DNA of 64,000 nucleotides from NCBI GenBank assembly GCA_963785115.1, contig CAWATY010000005.1:62001-126000 (forward strand). The letters run 5' to 3'. Numbering within the stretch: the stretch's first letter is position 1; the number at the start of each line of letters is the position of its first letter. Origin of the DNA: JACCWP01 sp963785115. Lineage in GTDB: Bacteria > Actinomycetota > Actinomycetes > Propionibacteriales > Nocardioidaceae. A program made the translations under genes and the position numbers. The notes under the pieces are model-generated. The model worked only from the letters and a program-made list of their open reading frames with translations. It was not told where the DNA came from and searched no databases. This document shows positions 34,220-42,448 of this stretch, one piece after another.

Positions 34220-36184
34220 TCAGGGGCCGCGTCGCGCACGCATCGCGAGCAGCACGGCGCCGGCCAGCGCGACGGCTCCCGCGCCGCCCAGACCGATCGG
34301 CAGCAGCACGCCATCGCCTTCGTCGGCAGCGCGTCCGCGTCGGTGCCCCGTCGTCGTGCCGTCGGTGGTCGGGTCCGCTGTCGGGGTGGTCGGCTCGGAG
34401 GGTGTCGGTTCGGTGAGCGACCCGCCGACGTAGCTCGGCTCCCCGGCCGTCGTGCCGTCGACCTGCACACGCAGCGCGTACGTCCACGGCTCGGCCGGCC
34501 CGTTCGCGGAGTCGTCGACGGACACCTCGATCGCGTAACTGCCGGGCAGCGCGGCGCCGAGCTGGTTGCTGAAGCCCCGGTTGTGGTAGCGGACGGGATA
34601 GGTCGAGGCGTCCATCGTCGACCGGTCCGAGCCGAGCGAGATCTGGTCGGACCCGAACAGCGCGTTCGCCGGTCGGCGGGTGGAGCCGTACAGCCCGAGG
34701 TGGCCCACGCCCGCCCGGTTCGCTGCCCCGCCCAGCCGCGGGAAGGTCACGGCGGCCTGCACCCGCTGCCCCCAGTCCAGCTCGACCAGGAAGAGCTGGG
34801 TCTCACCCGGCACGATGTCGCTGGTGTAGTCGCCGGGCTCGAGGACCGGCGCGTCGTCGAACGAGCTTCCGCCCACCACGGCCGGCCCGTCGCCCGGCTC
34901 CGGATAGCGCACCGTGATCTCGGGGTCGTCGGCCGCGGGAGGCAGCGCGTCGGCGTTCTCGACCGGCGGCTCCTCGACCACGTACAGCGCGAGCGGCGCC
35001 TCACCCTGGCCCGCCAGGGATCCGTCGCTCGTGCCGCGACTCACCGTGATCAGCACCTCGTCGCCGAGCCGGCAGGCCCGGGACTGGTCGTCGTAGAGCG
35101 TGTCGGGGCCGATCACGACGCCCGTGCTGGTGAGCTCCTGCGAGTCGAGCTGCTGGAACTCCTGCTGCTCGTCGCACTCCCCGCCAGGCCCCGACTCGGT
35201 GACGCCGCGCGCCTGGATGGTGAGCGCCTCCTGGCGCCCGCCGCTGCCCAGGATCGACGCGGACACGTGCAGCGACGACGCGGGGATGCTGCGCTCGACG
35301 AGGTACGTGCGCCGGCCGGTCGGGCTCGCCACCTCGCCGAGCGAGTCGACCCACGCCCCGCTGCCGATCGTGGGGGTGGACTCGTCGAGCTCGAGGGTCC
35401 CCTCGACCGGCGTCCCCTCGAAGCCGAACGGGCGGGCCGCCCGTGCGCTGGAGCGGTCCAGGCTCGAGCGCAGGTCGTCTGCGTCGTCGGCGTCGTAGTA
35501 GGTGCCTCCCCCGGCGGCGGCGATGCACTGCAGCTGGCGCCGGGCGGTCCCCGAGACGTCCAGGCCCACGACGTCGATCCTCACGTCGATCCCCTCGGCC
35601 GCGATGCGCGCGGCGACCCGGCACGGATCGGGCGGGCAGGTGGCCTCCCCGTCGGAGACGAGCACGATGGTCCGGTCGCCCTCGCCGCCCAGGTCGTCGG
35701 CGGCCTGCCCAAGCGCGTACCCGATGGGCGTCTCGCCGTACGGCCGGTAGCGGCGCACCTCGGCCAGCAGCTCGTCCCGGTTGTCCGTGGCCGGCGCCAC
35801 CACCTGCTGCGAGTCGGTGCACGCGCCGGCGTCGTCCCGGCTGAACACGGTGGCGCCGTAGACCCGCAGGCCCACCGGCTGGGCGTCGTCCAGGTCGCCG
35901 ATCACGGTGGTCAGCGCCGAGCGAGCGGCCCGGATCTTGCTCACCCCGCCGGCGGCCGGCTCGCTCATCGACCCCGAGGAGTCGAGCACCAGCATCATCC
36001 GGCCGGTGGACTCGTCGCCGGCGGCGGCGGTGTCGTCGGCTGCCGCCGTCGCCGGCCCGCCAAGGCCGAGCAGCAGGGGCGCGGCGAGCGCCCCGACAGC
36101 GCCGGCCGCGACGGCGCGGATGACGGTGCCGGTCATGATGCGGGTCATGCTGCGGGTCATGGTGCGGGTCGATCGGGGCCTCAT
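34220..36184 (-). CDS. cell-surface von Willebrand factor A domain protein
   Basis: This 654-residue protein has an N-terminal signal sequence (about 1-45, with a repeated MTR motif), a VWA domain at about 58-245 with the metal site DSSGSMSE, and an extracellular beta-rich part. Near the C terminus are a Thr/Pro-rich linker and a membrane anchor (about 625-648) with basic residues. VWA proteins bind proteins or ligands through the metal. ATG 36184 follows a GGAGGA site; the longer frame upstream runs through operator-like repeats and is not used. Confidence 0.92.
   Translation of the reverse strand: MRPRSTRTMTRSMTRIMTGTVIRAVAAGAVGALAAPLLLGLGGPATAAADDTAAAGDESTGRMMLVLDSSGSMSEPAAGGVSKIRAARSALTTVIGDLDDAQPVGLRVYGATVFSRDDAGACTDSQQVVAPATDNRDELLAEVRRYRPYGETPIGYALGQAADDLGGEGDRTIVLVSDGEATCPPDPCRVAARIAAEGIDVRIDVVGLDVSGTARRQLQCIAAAGGGTYYDADDADDLRSSLDRSSARAARPFGFEGTPVEGTLELDESTPTIGSGAWVDSLGEVASPTGRRTYLVERSIPASSLHVSASILGSGGRQEALTIQARGVTESGPGGECDEQQEFQQLDSQELTSTGVVIGPDTLYDDQSRACRLGDEVLITVSRGTSDGSLAGQGEAPLALYVVEEPPVENADALPPAADDPEITVRYPEPGDGPAVVGGSSFDDAPVLEPGDYTSDIVPGETQLFLVELDWGQRVQAAVTFPRLGGAANRAGVGHLGLYGSTRRPANALFGSDQISLGSDRSTMDASTYPVRYHNRGFSNQLGAALPGSYAIEVSVDDSANGPAEPWTYALRVQVDGTTAGEPSYVGGSLTEPTPSEPTTPTADPTTDGTTTGHRRGRAADEGDGVLLPIGLGGAGAVALAGAVLLAMRARRGP
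36137..36172. repeat. 12-bp tandem repeat in the VWA signal region
   Basis: CGGGTCATGNTG-like units repeat about three times, giving the MTRxMTRxMT pattern at the N terminus of the VWA protein. Several ATG codons in frame leave its exact start open. Confidence 0.7.
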
Positions 36185-36205
36185 GAGCACTCCTCCGTAG
36201 CGATT

Positions 36206-36258
36206 TGCAATCGCAAAGATTGCACAGCACGCGGTGCTCCTGCAAGGCCAATCCTTGC
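36206..36258. promoter_or_regulatory. duplicated operator-like inverted repeats (TGCAA-N9-TTGC)
   Basis: TGCAATC at 36206-36212 pairs with GATTGCA at 36218-36224. Thirty-five bases on, TGCAAGG at 36241 pairs with CCTTGC at 36253-36258. Both fit TGCAA-N9-TTGC. A CGTAGCGAT element precedes the first site and recurs at 36266-36274 after the second. They lie upstream of the VWA gene and opposite a flavin oxidase gene. Confidence 0.65.
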
Positions 36259-36289
36259 GTGGAGTCGTAGCGATCGCAAACACGGCCGG

Positions 36290-36299
36290 TTCCGCGGAA
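36290..36299. repeat. TTCCGCGGAA palindrome
   Basis: One copy of the ten-base palindrome shared with four other intergenic positions. It lies in the divergent region between the VWA and flavin oxidase genes. Confidence 0.75.
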
Positions 36300-36384
36300 T
36301 CGCGGACGGGAACGGTGCGGGGCGGTTGACTGCCGTTCGAGCGCGCCGCGGTCTTGGCGGTGCGACCGACCCGGAGGACCCCGC

Positions 36385-37803
36385 ATGAGCTCCACCACCC
36401 CGTCCGTCCAGTCCCTGCCCACGCAGTCCGGCGCGCCGTCTACCGAGTCCGCGGGCGCCGCCCTGGACGCCGGTCCGTCCGGTCGGGTCGTCCGCCCCGG
36501 TGACCCGGACTGGGACGCCGCGCGGACCCCCTGGGTGATCAGCGTCGACCAGCGTCCCGAGGCGGTCGTGCAGGTGCAGTGCGCCGACGACGTCGTCGCT
36601 GTCGTCCGCAGCGCCCGCGCGGCGGGGCTAGGCGTAGCGGCGCAGGGCACCGGTCACGGCAGCTCGGCACTCGGCGACCTCTCGGGCACCGTGCTGATCC
36701 GTACCGGGGCGATGTCCGAGGTGACCGTCGACGCCGTCGCGCGGACCGCACGGGTCGGTGCGGGTGCCGAGTGGATCGCGGTGACCTCGGCGGCCGCGGA
36801 GCACGGGCTCACCGTTCAGGCCGGCTCCTCGCACGACGTCGGGGTCACCGGCTACGTGCTGTCCGGCGGCATGAGCTGGCTGGCCCGCAGCCACGGGATG
36901 GCGGCCAACGACGTGCTCTCGGTCCAGCTGGTGACGGCCGACGGCGAGGTCCGCGAGGTCGACGCCGACTCCGACCCGGACCTGTTCTGGGCACTGCGCG
37001 GCGGCGGTGGCAGCTTCGGGGTCGTGACCGCGCTGACGTTGCGACTGCACGAGGTGCCCGAGCTGTGCATGGGAGCGATGTTCTGGCCGCTCGACCGCTC
37101 TGCCGAGGTGCTGGCCGCGTGGCGCCGGTGGGCCGAGACGGTGCCGGAGGAGACCGCCACCTGCGCCCGGCTGATGCAGTTCCCGCCGATGCCGGAGCTG
37201 CCCGAGCCGATGCGTGGGCAGTCCTTCGTCGTCGTCGAGGTGGCGCACCTGGCAGGCGTTGCCGAGACCGATGCGCTGCTGGCGCCGCTGCGCGCCCTCG
37301 GCCCGGTGATGGACAACGTGGCCGCGGCTCCCACCTCGGAGCTGTGGCGGCTGCACATGGATCCGCCGGGGCCGGTCCCCGCCGCGGGCGAAGGCAGGGT
37401 GCTCGACGGTCTGCCCGATGAGGCGATCGACGCGCTGGTGGCGGCGGCGGGTCCGGGCTCGGGCTCACCGCTGGTGTCGGTCGAGCTCAGGCTGCTCGGC
37501 GGAGCCGTGGGGCGGGCGCCGGAGGGCGCCGGTGCGGTCGGGTCGCTCCCCGGCGCGTTCGCGTGCTACGCGGTGGGCATCACCCCCGACCCCGGCAGTC
37601 ACGCCGCGGTCAGCGCGCACCTCGACGTGGTGCTGGCGGCGCTGGCGCCGTGGACCGGTCGGCAGCACTACGCCAACTTCGTCGAGCGATCCGACGGCAG
37701 CCGGGCGCGTTTCCACGACGAGCCGACGCTCGCCCGGCTGCGCGAGGTGGAGGCGCGCTACGACGCCGACGACCTGTTCGTGGGCGCACACCCGATCGGC
37801 TGA
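36385..37803 (+). CDS. FAD-dependent oxidase, BBE family
   Basis: The 472-residue protein has an FAD-binding type 4 domain (about 50-220: GLGVAAQGTGHGSSAL with a His that can hold flavin covalently, then ALRGGGGSFGVVTALTLRL) and a C-terminal BBE tail with YANFVERSDG. Such enzymes oxidise sugars, alkaloids or secondary metabolites using oxygen. No signal peptide is seen. ATG 36385 has a GGAGG site. The gene ends in a 12-bp repeat shared with the convergent maf gene. Confidence 0.9.
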   Translation: MSSTTPSVQSLPTQSGAPSTESAGAALDAGPSGRVVRPGDPDWDAARTPWVISVDQRPEAVVQVQCADDVVAVVRSARAAGLGVAAQGTGHGSSALGDLSGTVLIRTGAMSEVTVDAVARTARVGAGAEWIAVTSAAAEHGLTVQAGSSHDVGVTGYVLSGGMSWLARSHGMAANDVLSVQLVTADGEVREVDADSDPDLFWALRGGGGSFGVVTALTLRLHEVPELCMGAMFWPLDRSAEVLAAWRRWAETVPEETATCARLMQFPPMPELPEPMRGQSFVVVEVAHLAGVAETDALLAPLRALGPVMDNVAAAPTSELWRLHMDPPGPVPAAGEGRVLDGLPDEAIDALVAAAGPGSGSPLVSVELRLLGGAVGRAPEGAGAVGSLPGAFACYAVGITPDPGSHAAVSAHLDVVLAALAPWTGRQHYANFVERSDGSRARFHDEPTLARLREVEARYDADDLFVGAHPIG

Positions 37804-37835
37804 CCGTCAGGCTGACCGTCAGGCTGCCCGTCAGG
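37800..37835. repeat. three 12-bp tandem units shared by two convergent gene ends
   Basis: CTGACCGTCAGG at 37800-37811 and 37812-37823, and CTGCCCGTCAGG at 37824-37835. The flavin oxidase reads two TGA stops 12 bases apart on one strand, and maf reads three on the other. Confidence 0.85.
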
Positions 37836-38505
37836 GCCGGCGTCGGGCCCACAGGTCGTGCCAGACCACGCCCAGGTCGCGGAACAGGTCGCGCAGCAGC
37901 GGCAGGCTGATCCCGACCACCGTGTGCGGGTCGCCGTCGACGCCGCGCACGTACGCACCGCCGAGGCCGTCGAGGGTGAACGCTCCCGCTACCGCGAGCG
38001 GTTCGCCCGAGCCGACGTACGCGGTGACCTCGGCGTCGTCGAGGTCCGCGAACCGCACCAGGGTCGAGGCGACCGCATGGCGCTCCGGGGCCGCACCGCT
38101 CGCGGGCGCACCACTCGGCCCGCTGGCCGCCACGAGCCGCACGCAGTGCCCGGTGTGCAGCACTCCGGTGTGACCGCGCATCCGGTGCCAGCGGGCGGTC
38201 GCGTCGGCGGCGTCGCGCGGCTTGCCCTCCGCCCGGCCGTCGTACTCGAGCACCGAGTCGCAGCCGACGACCAGCGTCTCCCGGTCCGGCGTCAGCCCGG
38301 CTGCCAGCCCGTCGGCCACATCCGCGCACTTGGCGACCGCGAGAGCCTGCGCCAGCTCGGCCGGGGATGCGGTGTCCAGCGCCGCGGCGACGGCGTCCTC
38401 GTCGACGTCCGACACCACGACGGCGGGGTCGAGGCCAGCGGCCCGCAGCGTCGCGAGCCTGGCCGGAGAGGCAGAGGCGAGCACCAGGCGGGGGACCGAC
38501 GTCAC
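37831..38505 (-). CDS. maf: Maf family nucleotide pyrophosphatase
   Basis: The 224-residue protein carries the Maf opening LVLASASPARLATLRAAGL, the acidic DVDED loop and the core VVGCDSVLEYDGRAEGKP with the catalytic Asp. Maf proteins hydrolyse modified or canonical nucleoside triphosphates (dTTP, UTP and relatives) to monophosphates. GTG 38505 is preceded by GACAAT at six bases, so the message is probably leaderless. It converges on the flavin oxidase. Confidence 0.93.
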   Translation of the reverse strand: MTSVPRLVLASASPARLATLRAAGLDPAVVVSDVDEDAVAAALDTASPAELAQALAVAKCADVADGLAAGLTPDRETLVVGCDSVLEYDGRAEGKPRDAADATARWHRMRGHTGVLHTGHCVRLVAASGPSGAPASGAAPERHAVASTLVRFADLDDAEVTAYVGSGEPLAVAGAFTLDGLGGAYVRGVDGDPHTVVGISLPLLRDLFRDLGVVWHDLWARRRP

Positions 38506-38627
38506 CGCGGGATTGTCGCCCACGGCGGGGGAGCGGGGAAAAGTCCCGCGCGTATCCGGTATCGGTCCGGGCCAAATCGCTCTCCTCGTGCACGCCGCCG
38601 TGCCACAGTGACGCCGAGGAGACCGAC

Positions 38628-38813
38628 ATGACCGAGATGACCGACCGCACGCGAGACGCCGGCGCCGAGCCCGCCGCGCAGCCGGCCCCTGGCCGCCTGC
38701 CGGCCACCCGCCAGCCGCAGCAGCCCGCGCCACACCAGCGGCAGCGTCACAAGCTGGGCGAGTACTGGGACCTCGACCGCTGCGGTTGGGTGCCCTGGCC
38801 CGCGACCGACTGA
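38628..38813 (+). CDS. small Pro/Gln-rich protein with a Trp-rich end
   Basis: This 61-codon frame starts at ATG 38628 behind a GAGGAG ribosome site. The N-terminal 40 residues are rich in Ala, Pro, Gln and Arg; the end is sharply different and ordered-looking (LGEYWDLDRCGWVPWPATD). I do not recognise a family. The strong ribosome site and the compact Trp-rich motif argue for a real gene. It precedes the polyphosphate kinase gene by 36 bases. Confidence 0.6.
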   Translation: MTEMTDRTRDAGAEPAAQPAPGRLPATRQPQQPAPHQRQRHKLGEYWDLDRCGWVPWPATD

Positions 38814-38849
38814 CGGGCACCGACACCCGGCTGCTGGTTGGCTGGACCC

Positions 38850-39605
38850 GTGGGCCGACTCGACGACGTGGACCTCGGTGCCCGGCTGACCAAGAAGCAG
38901 GAGAAGGCCCGGCTCGGTGAGCAGCAGCGCCGGCTGCTGCGGCTGCGGCTCGTCCTGGGCGGTCAGGTCGCGGGTGACGACGGCAGCCAGGACATCGGAC
39001 CCCCGCTCTGCGTGGTCTTCGAGGGCTGGGACGCCTCCGGCAAGGGTGGGGCCATCAAGCGGCTGGTGACCGAGCTCGACCCGCGGCACGTCCGGGTCGC
39101 GCAGTTCGCCGCACCGACCCATGACGAGAAGCGGCACCACTTCCTGTGGCGGTTCTGGCCGGTCCTGCCGGGCTGGGGCGGCATGGCGGTGCTCGACCGG
39201 TCCTGGTACGGGCGGGTGCTGGTCGAGCGCGTCGAGGGATTCGCGGCCGAGGAGCAGTGGCGGCGGGCGTACGACGAGATCGTCGACTTCGAGCGCACCC
39301 TCGTGGCCGAGGGCACGATCCTGGTCAAGTTCTTCATGCACCTGTCGCAGGAGGCACAGCTGGAGCGCTTCGAGCGGCGCAGCCGCGACCCGCTCAAGTC
39401 CTGGAAGCTCACCGACGAGGACTGGCGCAACCGCGAGCAGCGGGCCGCCTACGAGCAGGCCGTCGAGGAGATGCTCGACCGCACCGACCGGCCGGACGCG
39501 CCCTGGCACGTCGTGGCTGCCGAGGACAAGCGTTGGGCACGGGTCGAGGTCGTGCGGCTGGTCAGCGCGGCGGTCGAGGACCGGCTCAGCGCCGCGCGCA
39601 GGTGA
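38850..39605 (+). CDS. polyphosphate kinase 2 (PPK2) family protein
   Basis: The 251-residue enzyme has Walker A FEGWDASGKGGAIKRL, the lid-side stretch WRFWPVLPGWGGMAVLDRSW, YGRVLVERVEG, and Walker B-like residues of class PPK2. It transfers phosphate between polyphosphate and nucleotides (ADP/GDP or AMP). GTG 38850 gives the usual start; TTG 38838 is possible. The last 20 bases overlap the convergent methyltransferase gene. Confidence 0.94.
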   Translation: MGRLDDVDLGARLTKKQEKARLGEQQRRLLRLRLVLGGQVAGDDGSQDIGPPLCVVFEGWDASGKGGAIKRLVTELDPRHVRVAQFAAPTHDEKRHHFLWRFWPVLPGWGGMAVLDRSWYGRVLVERVEGFAAEEQWRRAYDEIVDFERTLVAEGTILVKFFMHLSQEAQLERFERRSRDPLKSWKLTDEDWRNREQRAAYEQAVEEMLDRTDRPDAPWHVVAAEDKRWARVEVVRLVSAAVEDRLSAARR

Positions 39606-40434
39606 CCAACAGGTAGTCGAAGACGTAGCGGCTCGGCTCGCCGGCCGCGCTGGTGTCCGACAACGTGGCCCACTCCAGCAGCTCGGCGTCGAGCTGATCC
39701 GCGCGATCACCCGCCGCCTCGAAGGCGGCGATCACCGGACCGAAGTGGGCCTTGTAGAACGCGTAGAGGTCGGAGGGCGTCGCGAACCGCTCCACGGTCA
39801 CGCTGCGACGCTCGGCGGTGAACGACCGCACCCGGTCGCCGAACAGCGACCGCACGTGGTCGGGGTCGCCCCATGCCGTCGGTGGGGCTGTGGGTGGGGC
39901 CGTGGGTGGGGCCGTAGGTGGCTGCGCGCCGGACGGCCCCGCGGGCAGGTACGGCGCGAGGAGAGCCAGCAGCGCGCCCGCCTCGCCGTCCGGGGTCCAG
40001 GCGAGCGAGCCGATCGTGCCGCCGGGCCGGCACACCCGGACCATCTCGTCCGCGGTGCGCTGCTGGTCGGCGGCGAACATCGCCCCGATGCACGTCATCA
40101 CCACGTCGAACTCCGCACTCGCCCAGGGCAGCGCCTGCGCGTCGGCCTCGACCCACTCCAGCTGCACCCCGGCGGCCGCGGCCTGCACCCGGCCGGCGTC
40201 GAACAGCTGCGGCGTGATGTCGACCGCGACGACGGAGGCGCCGGTCCGCGCGGCGGCGACGGCGGCGAGACCCGAGCCCGCGCCGACGTCGAGCACCCGC
40301 TGGCCGGCGTCGACCTGGCAGGCGGAGACCAGTGCCGGGCCCAACGGTGCGAGTACCTCGCGCGCCACCCGCGGGTAGTCGCCCAGCGACCAGACCGATG
40401 GCGGCCGGGCCCCGCTGTTGGCGTCACCGGTCAC
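39586..40434 (-). CDS. SAM-dependent methyltransferase
   Basis: The 282-residue class I methyltransferase shows motif I VLDVGAGSGLAAVAAA near residue 48, AVDITPQLFD, and WVEADAQALPW. Residues about 170-186 are a four-fold Ala-Pro-Pro-Thr repeat encoded by a 12-bp tandem repeat, probably a length-variable linker. Substrate unknown. GTG 40434 is the start; the region upstream holds the TTCCGCGGAA palindrome. Confidence 0.9.
   Translation of the reverse strand: MTGDANSGARPPSVWSLGDYPRVAREVLAPLGPALVSACQVDAGQRVLDVGAGSGLAAVAAARTGASVVAVDITPQLFDAGRVQAAAAGVQLEWVEADAQALPWASAEFDVVMTCIGAMFAADQQRTADEMVRVCRPGGTIGSLAWTPDGEAGALLALLAPYLPAGPSGAQPPTAPPTAPPTAPPTAWGDPDHVRSLFGDRVRSFTAERRSVTVERFATPSDLYAFYKAHFGPVIAAFEAAGDRADQLDAELLEWATLSDTSAAGEPSRYVFDYLLVTCARR
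39878..39925. repeat. four 12-bp tandem units inside the methyltransferase
   Basis: GTGGGTGGGGCC-like units at 39878, 39890, 39902 and 39914 encode the APPT repeats. The two central copies are identical, so slippage could change the copy number without shifting the frame. Confidence 0.85.
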
Positions 40435-40505
40435 GGGGCCTCCTGGGGATGCCGACAGCGTCCACCCCTGCTGACCGACGGGTCAAGACGATTGACCGCA
40501 AGGTC

Positions 40506-40519
40506 GGTTCCGCGGAACC
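40506..40519. repeat. 14-bp palindrome GGTTCCGCGGAACC
   Basis: A perfect inverted repeat with the same core as the 18-bp palindrome at 6428. It lies between the end of the carboxylase epsilon gene and the methyltransferase start. Confidence 0.8.
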
Positions 40520-40550
40520 ACTTCCGGCGGTACGTCCCGCTCTGTGCAGC

Positions 40551-40808
40551 TCAGCCGGGCAGGGCGGAGCGGCGCCAGCCGTCCGGTCCCGGGTGATGTG
40601 GACGACGCACCGCCGCAGCGGGATGGGCCCATGCCGAGCGCGGCTGGCGAGGGCGTGCCGACGCTGCCGCCACCGAGCGGGCCGCCACCACGGCAACGAG
40701 CGCGACGAGCTCCTCGTCCGTCGGCGAGCCGCGCACGACGCGCAGCAGTGGCCGCGGCCCGGCTGCGTCCTGGGCGGCGTCGCCCTGATCCGCGGCGTCG
40801 TCGCTCAC
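40551..40808 (-). CDS. acyl-CoA carboxylase epsilon subunit
   Basis: The 85-residue protein has the pattern of actinobacterial AccE: LRVVRGSPTDEELVALVAVV at residues about 23-42, an AWAHP-like segment and the ending GPDGWRRSALPG. The epsilon subunit stabilises the alpha-beta complex of acetyl/propionyl-CoA carboxylase. GTG 40808 overlaps the beta subunit stop (GTGA). The longer frame upstream is a shadow of the beta gene. Confidence 0.9.
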   Translation of the reverse strand: MSDDAADQGDAAQDAAGPRPLLRVVRGSPTDEELVALVAVVAARSVAAASARPRQPRSAWAHPAAAVRRPHHPGPDGWRRSALPG

Positions 40809-42448
40809 AGCGGGATGTTCCCGTGCTTCTTGGGGGGCAGCGTGGCGCGTTTGCTGCGCAGCAGCCGTAGTGCCCGGACGATCTCGATCCGCGTCTCGTG
40901 CGGCGCGATCACGGCGTCGACGTACCCGCGCTCGGCCGCCACGTAGGGGTTGGCCAGCGTGTCCTCGTACTCGGTGATCAGCTCGGCGCGCCGCGCCTCG
41001 GGGTCGTCGGCGTCCTTGAGCTCGTTGCGGTACAGGATGTTGACCGCCCCCTGCGCGCCCATCACCGCGATCTGCGCCGAGGGCCACGCGATGTTCATGT
41101 CGGCGCCGAGGTGCTTGGAGCCCATGACGTCGTACGCACCGCCGTACGCCTTGCGGGTGATCACGGTGACCAGCGGCACCGTCGCCTCGGCGTAGGCGTA
41201 GATCAGCTTCGCGCCGCGTCGGATGATCCCGTCCCACTCCTGGTCGGTGCCCGGCAGGAAGCCGGGGACGTCGACGAACGTCAGCACCGGCACGTTGAAC
41301 GCGTCGCACGTGCGCACGAAGCGCGCGGCCTTCTCGCTCGCGTCGATGTCCAGCGTGCCCGCCAGCTGCGACGGCTGGTTGGCGACGACGCCGACCGACC
41401 GGCCCTCGACGCGGCCGAAGCCGACGACGATGTTCGGCGCGAACAGCGCATGGACCTCCAGGAACTCGCCCTCGTCGAGCACCGCCGAGATCGCGGTGTG
41501 CATGTCGTAGGGGGTGTTGGCCGCGTCGGGCACCAGGGTGTCGAGCGCCCGGTCGTCGTCGGTCACCTCGAGCAGCGCCGCCTCGTCATAGGCGGGTGGG
41601 TCCTCGAGGTTGTTGCTCGGCAGGTACGACAGCAGGGCCCGGACGTAGTCCAGCGCATCGGCCTCGTCGGAGCCCATGTAGTGCGCGTTGCCGGACTTGG
41701 TGTTGTGCGTGCGCGCCCCACCGAGCTCCTCGAACGTCACGTCCTCGCCGGTGACCGTCTTGATCACGTCGGGCCCGGTGATGAACATCTGCGAGGTTCC
41801 GTCGACCATCACCGTGAAGTCGGTGATCGCGGGGGAGTAGACGTGCCCGCCCGCGCAGGCGCCCATGATCAGCGAGATCTGCGGCACCACACCGGACGCG
41901 TGCACGTTGCGGCGGAAGATCTCGCCGTACAGACCGAGCGAGACCACGCCCTCCTGGATCCGCGCGCCCGCTCCCTCGTTGATGCCGACCAGCGGGCTGC
42001 CGGTGCTGACCGCGAGGTCCATCACCTTGCAGATCTTCTCGCCGTACACCTCGCCGAGGCTGCCGCCGAACACGGTGAAGTCCTGCGCGAACACGCACAC
42101 CTGACGGCCGTCGACGGTGCCGTAGCCGGTGACCACCCCGTCGCCGTAGGGGCGGTTCTTCTCCAGCCCGAAGGCGGTGCTGCGGTGCCGGGCGAGCTCG
42201 TCGATCTCGACGAACGAGTCGTCGTCGAGCAGCTGGGCGATGCGCTCGCGCGCGGTCTGCTTGCCGCGGGAGTGCTGCTTCTCCACCGCGCGGGCAGAGC
42301 CGGCGTGGATCGCCTCGTCCAGCCGGTGGCCGAGGTCGGCCAGCTTTCCGGCGGTGGTGTGGATGTCGACGTCAGGCTGGGCGCCCGGGTCGGCGGCGTC
42401 GCCCTCGACGCCACTGTCGCGCGCGATGTCGCTCGATCCGCTGGTCAC
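40805..42448 (-). CDS. acyl-CoA carboxylase beta subunit (carboxyltransferase)
   Basis: The 547-residue protein resembles AccD5/PccB, with two crotonase-like halves: FGGSLGEVYGEKICKVMDLA, GINEGAGARIQEGV and QISLIMGACAGGHVYSPA in the first, FVDVPGFLPGTDQEWDGIIR and AYGGAYDVMGSKH in the second. It transfers carboxyl from biotin to propionyl- or acetyl-CoA. GTG 42448 follows TAGGGT at six bases (leaderless). It is divergent from birA across 34 bases, which ties the carboxylase to its biotin-loading enzyme. Confidence 0.96.
   Translation of the reverse strand: MTSGSSDIARDSGVEGDAADPGAQPDVDIHTTAGKLADLGHRLDEAIHAGSARAVEKQHSRGKQTARERIAQLLDDDSFVEIDELARHRSTAFGLEKNRPYGDGVVTGYGTVDGRQVCVFAQDFTVFGGSLGEVYGEKICKVMDLAVSTGSPLVGINEGAGARIQEGVVSLGLYGEIFRRNVHASGVVPQISLIMGACAGGHVYSPAITDFTVMVDGTSQMFITGPDVIKTVTGEDVTFEELGGARTHNTKSGNAHYMGSDEADALDYVRALLSYLPSNNLEDPPAYDEAALLEVTDDDRALDTLVPDAANTPYDMHTAISAVLDEGEFLEVHALFAPNIVVGFGRVEGRSVGVVANQPSQLAGTLDIDASEKAARFVRTCDAFNVPVLTFVDVPGFLPGTDQEWDGIIRRGAKLIYAYAEATVPLVTVITRKAYGGAYDVMGSKHLGADMNIAWPSAQIAVMGAQGAVNILYRNELKDADDPEARRAELITEYEDTLANPYVAAERGYVDAVIAPHETRIEIVRALRLLRSKRATLPPKKHGNIPL

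Noticed and set aside
37800..37835. Tandem repeats as a CRISPR array.
   Set aside because: Units are 12 bp and abut without spacers; no cas genes are in the window.
40551..41309. A 252-codon minus-strand frame covering the carboxylase epsilon gene.
   Set aside because: Only its last 85 codons are real; the rest is a shadow of the beta subunit gene.
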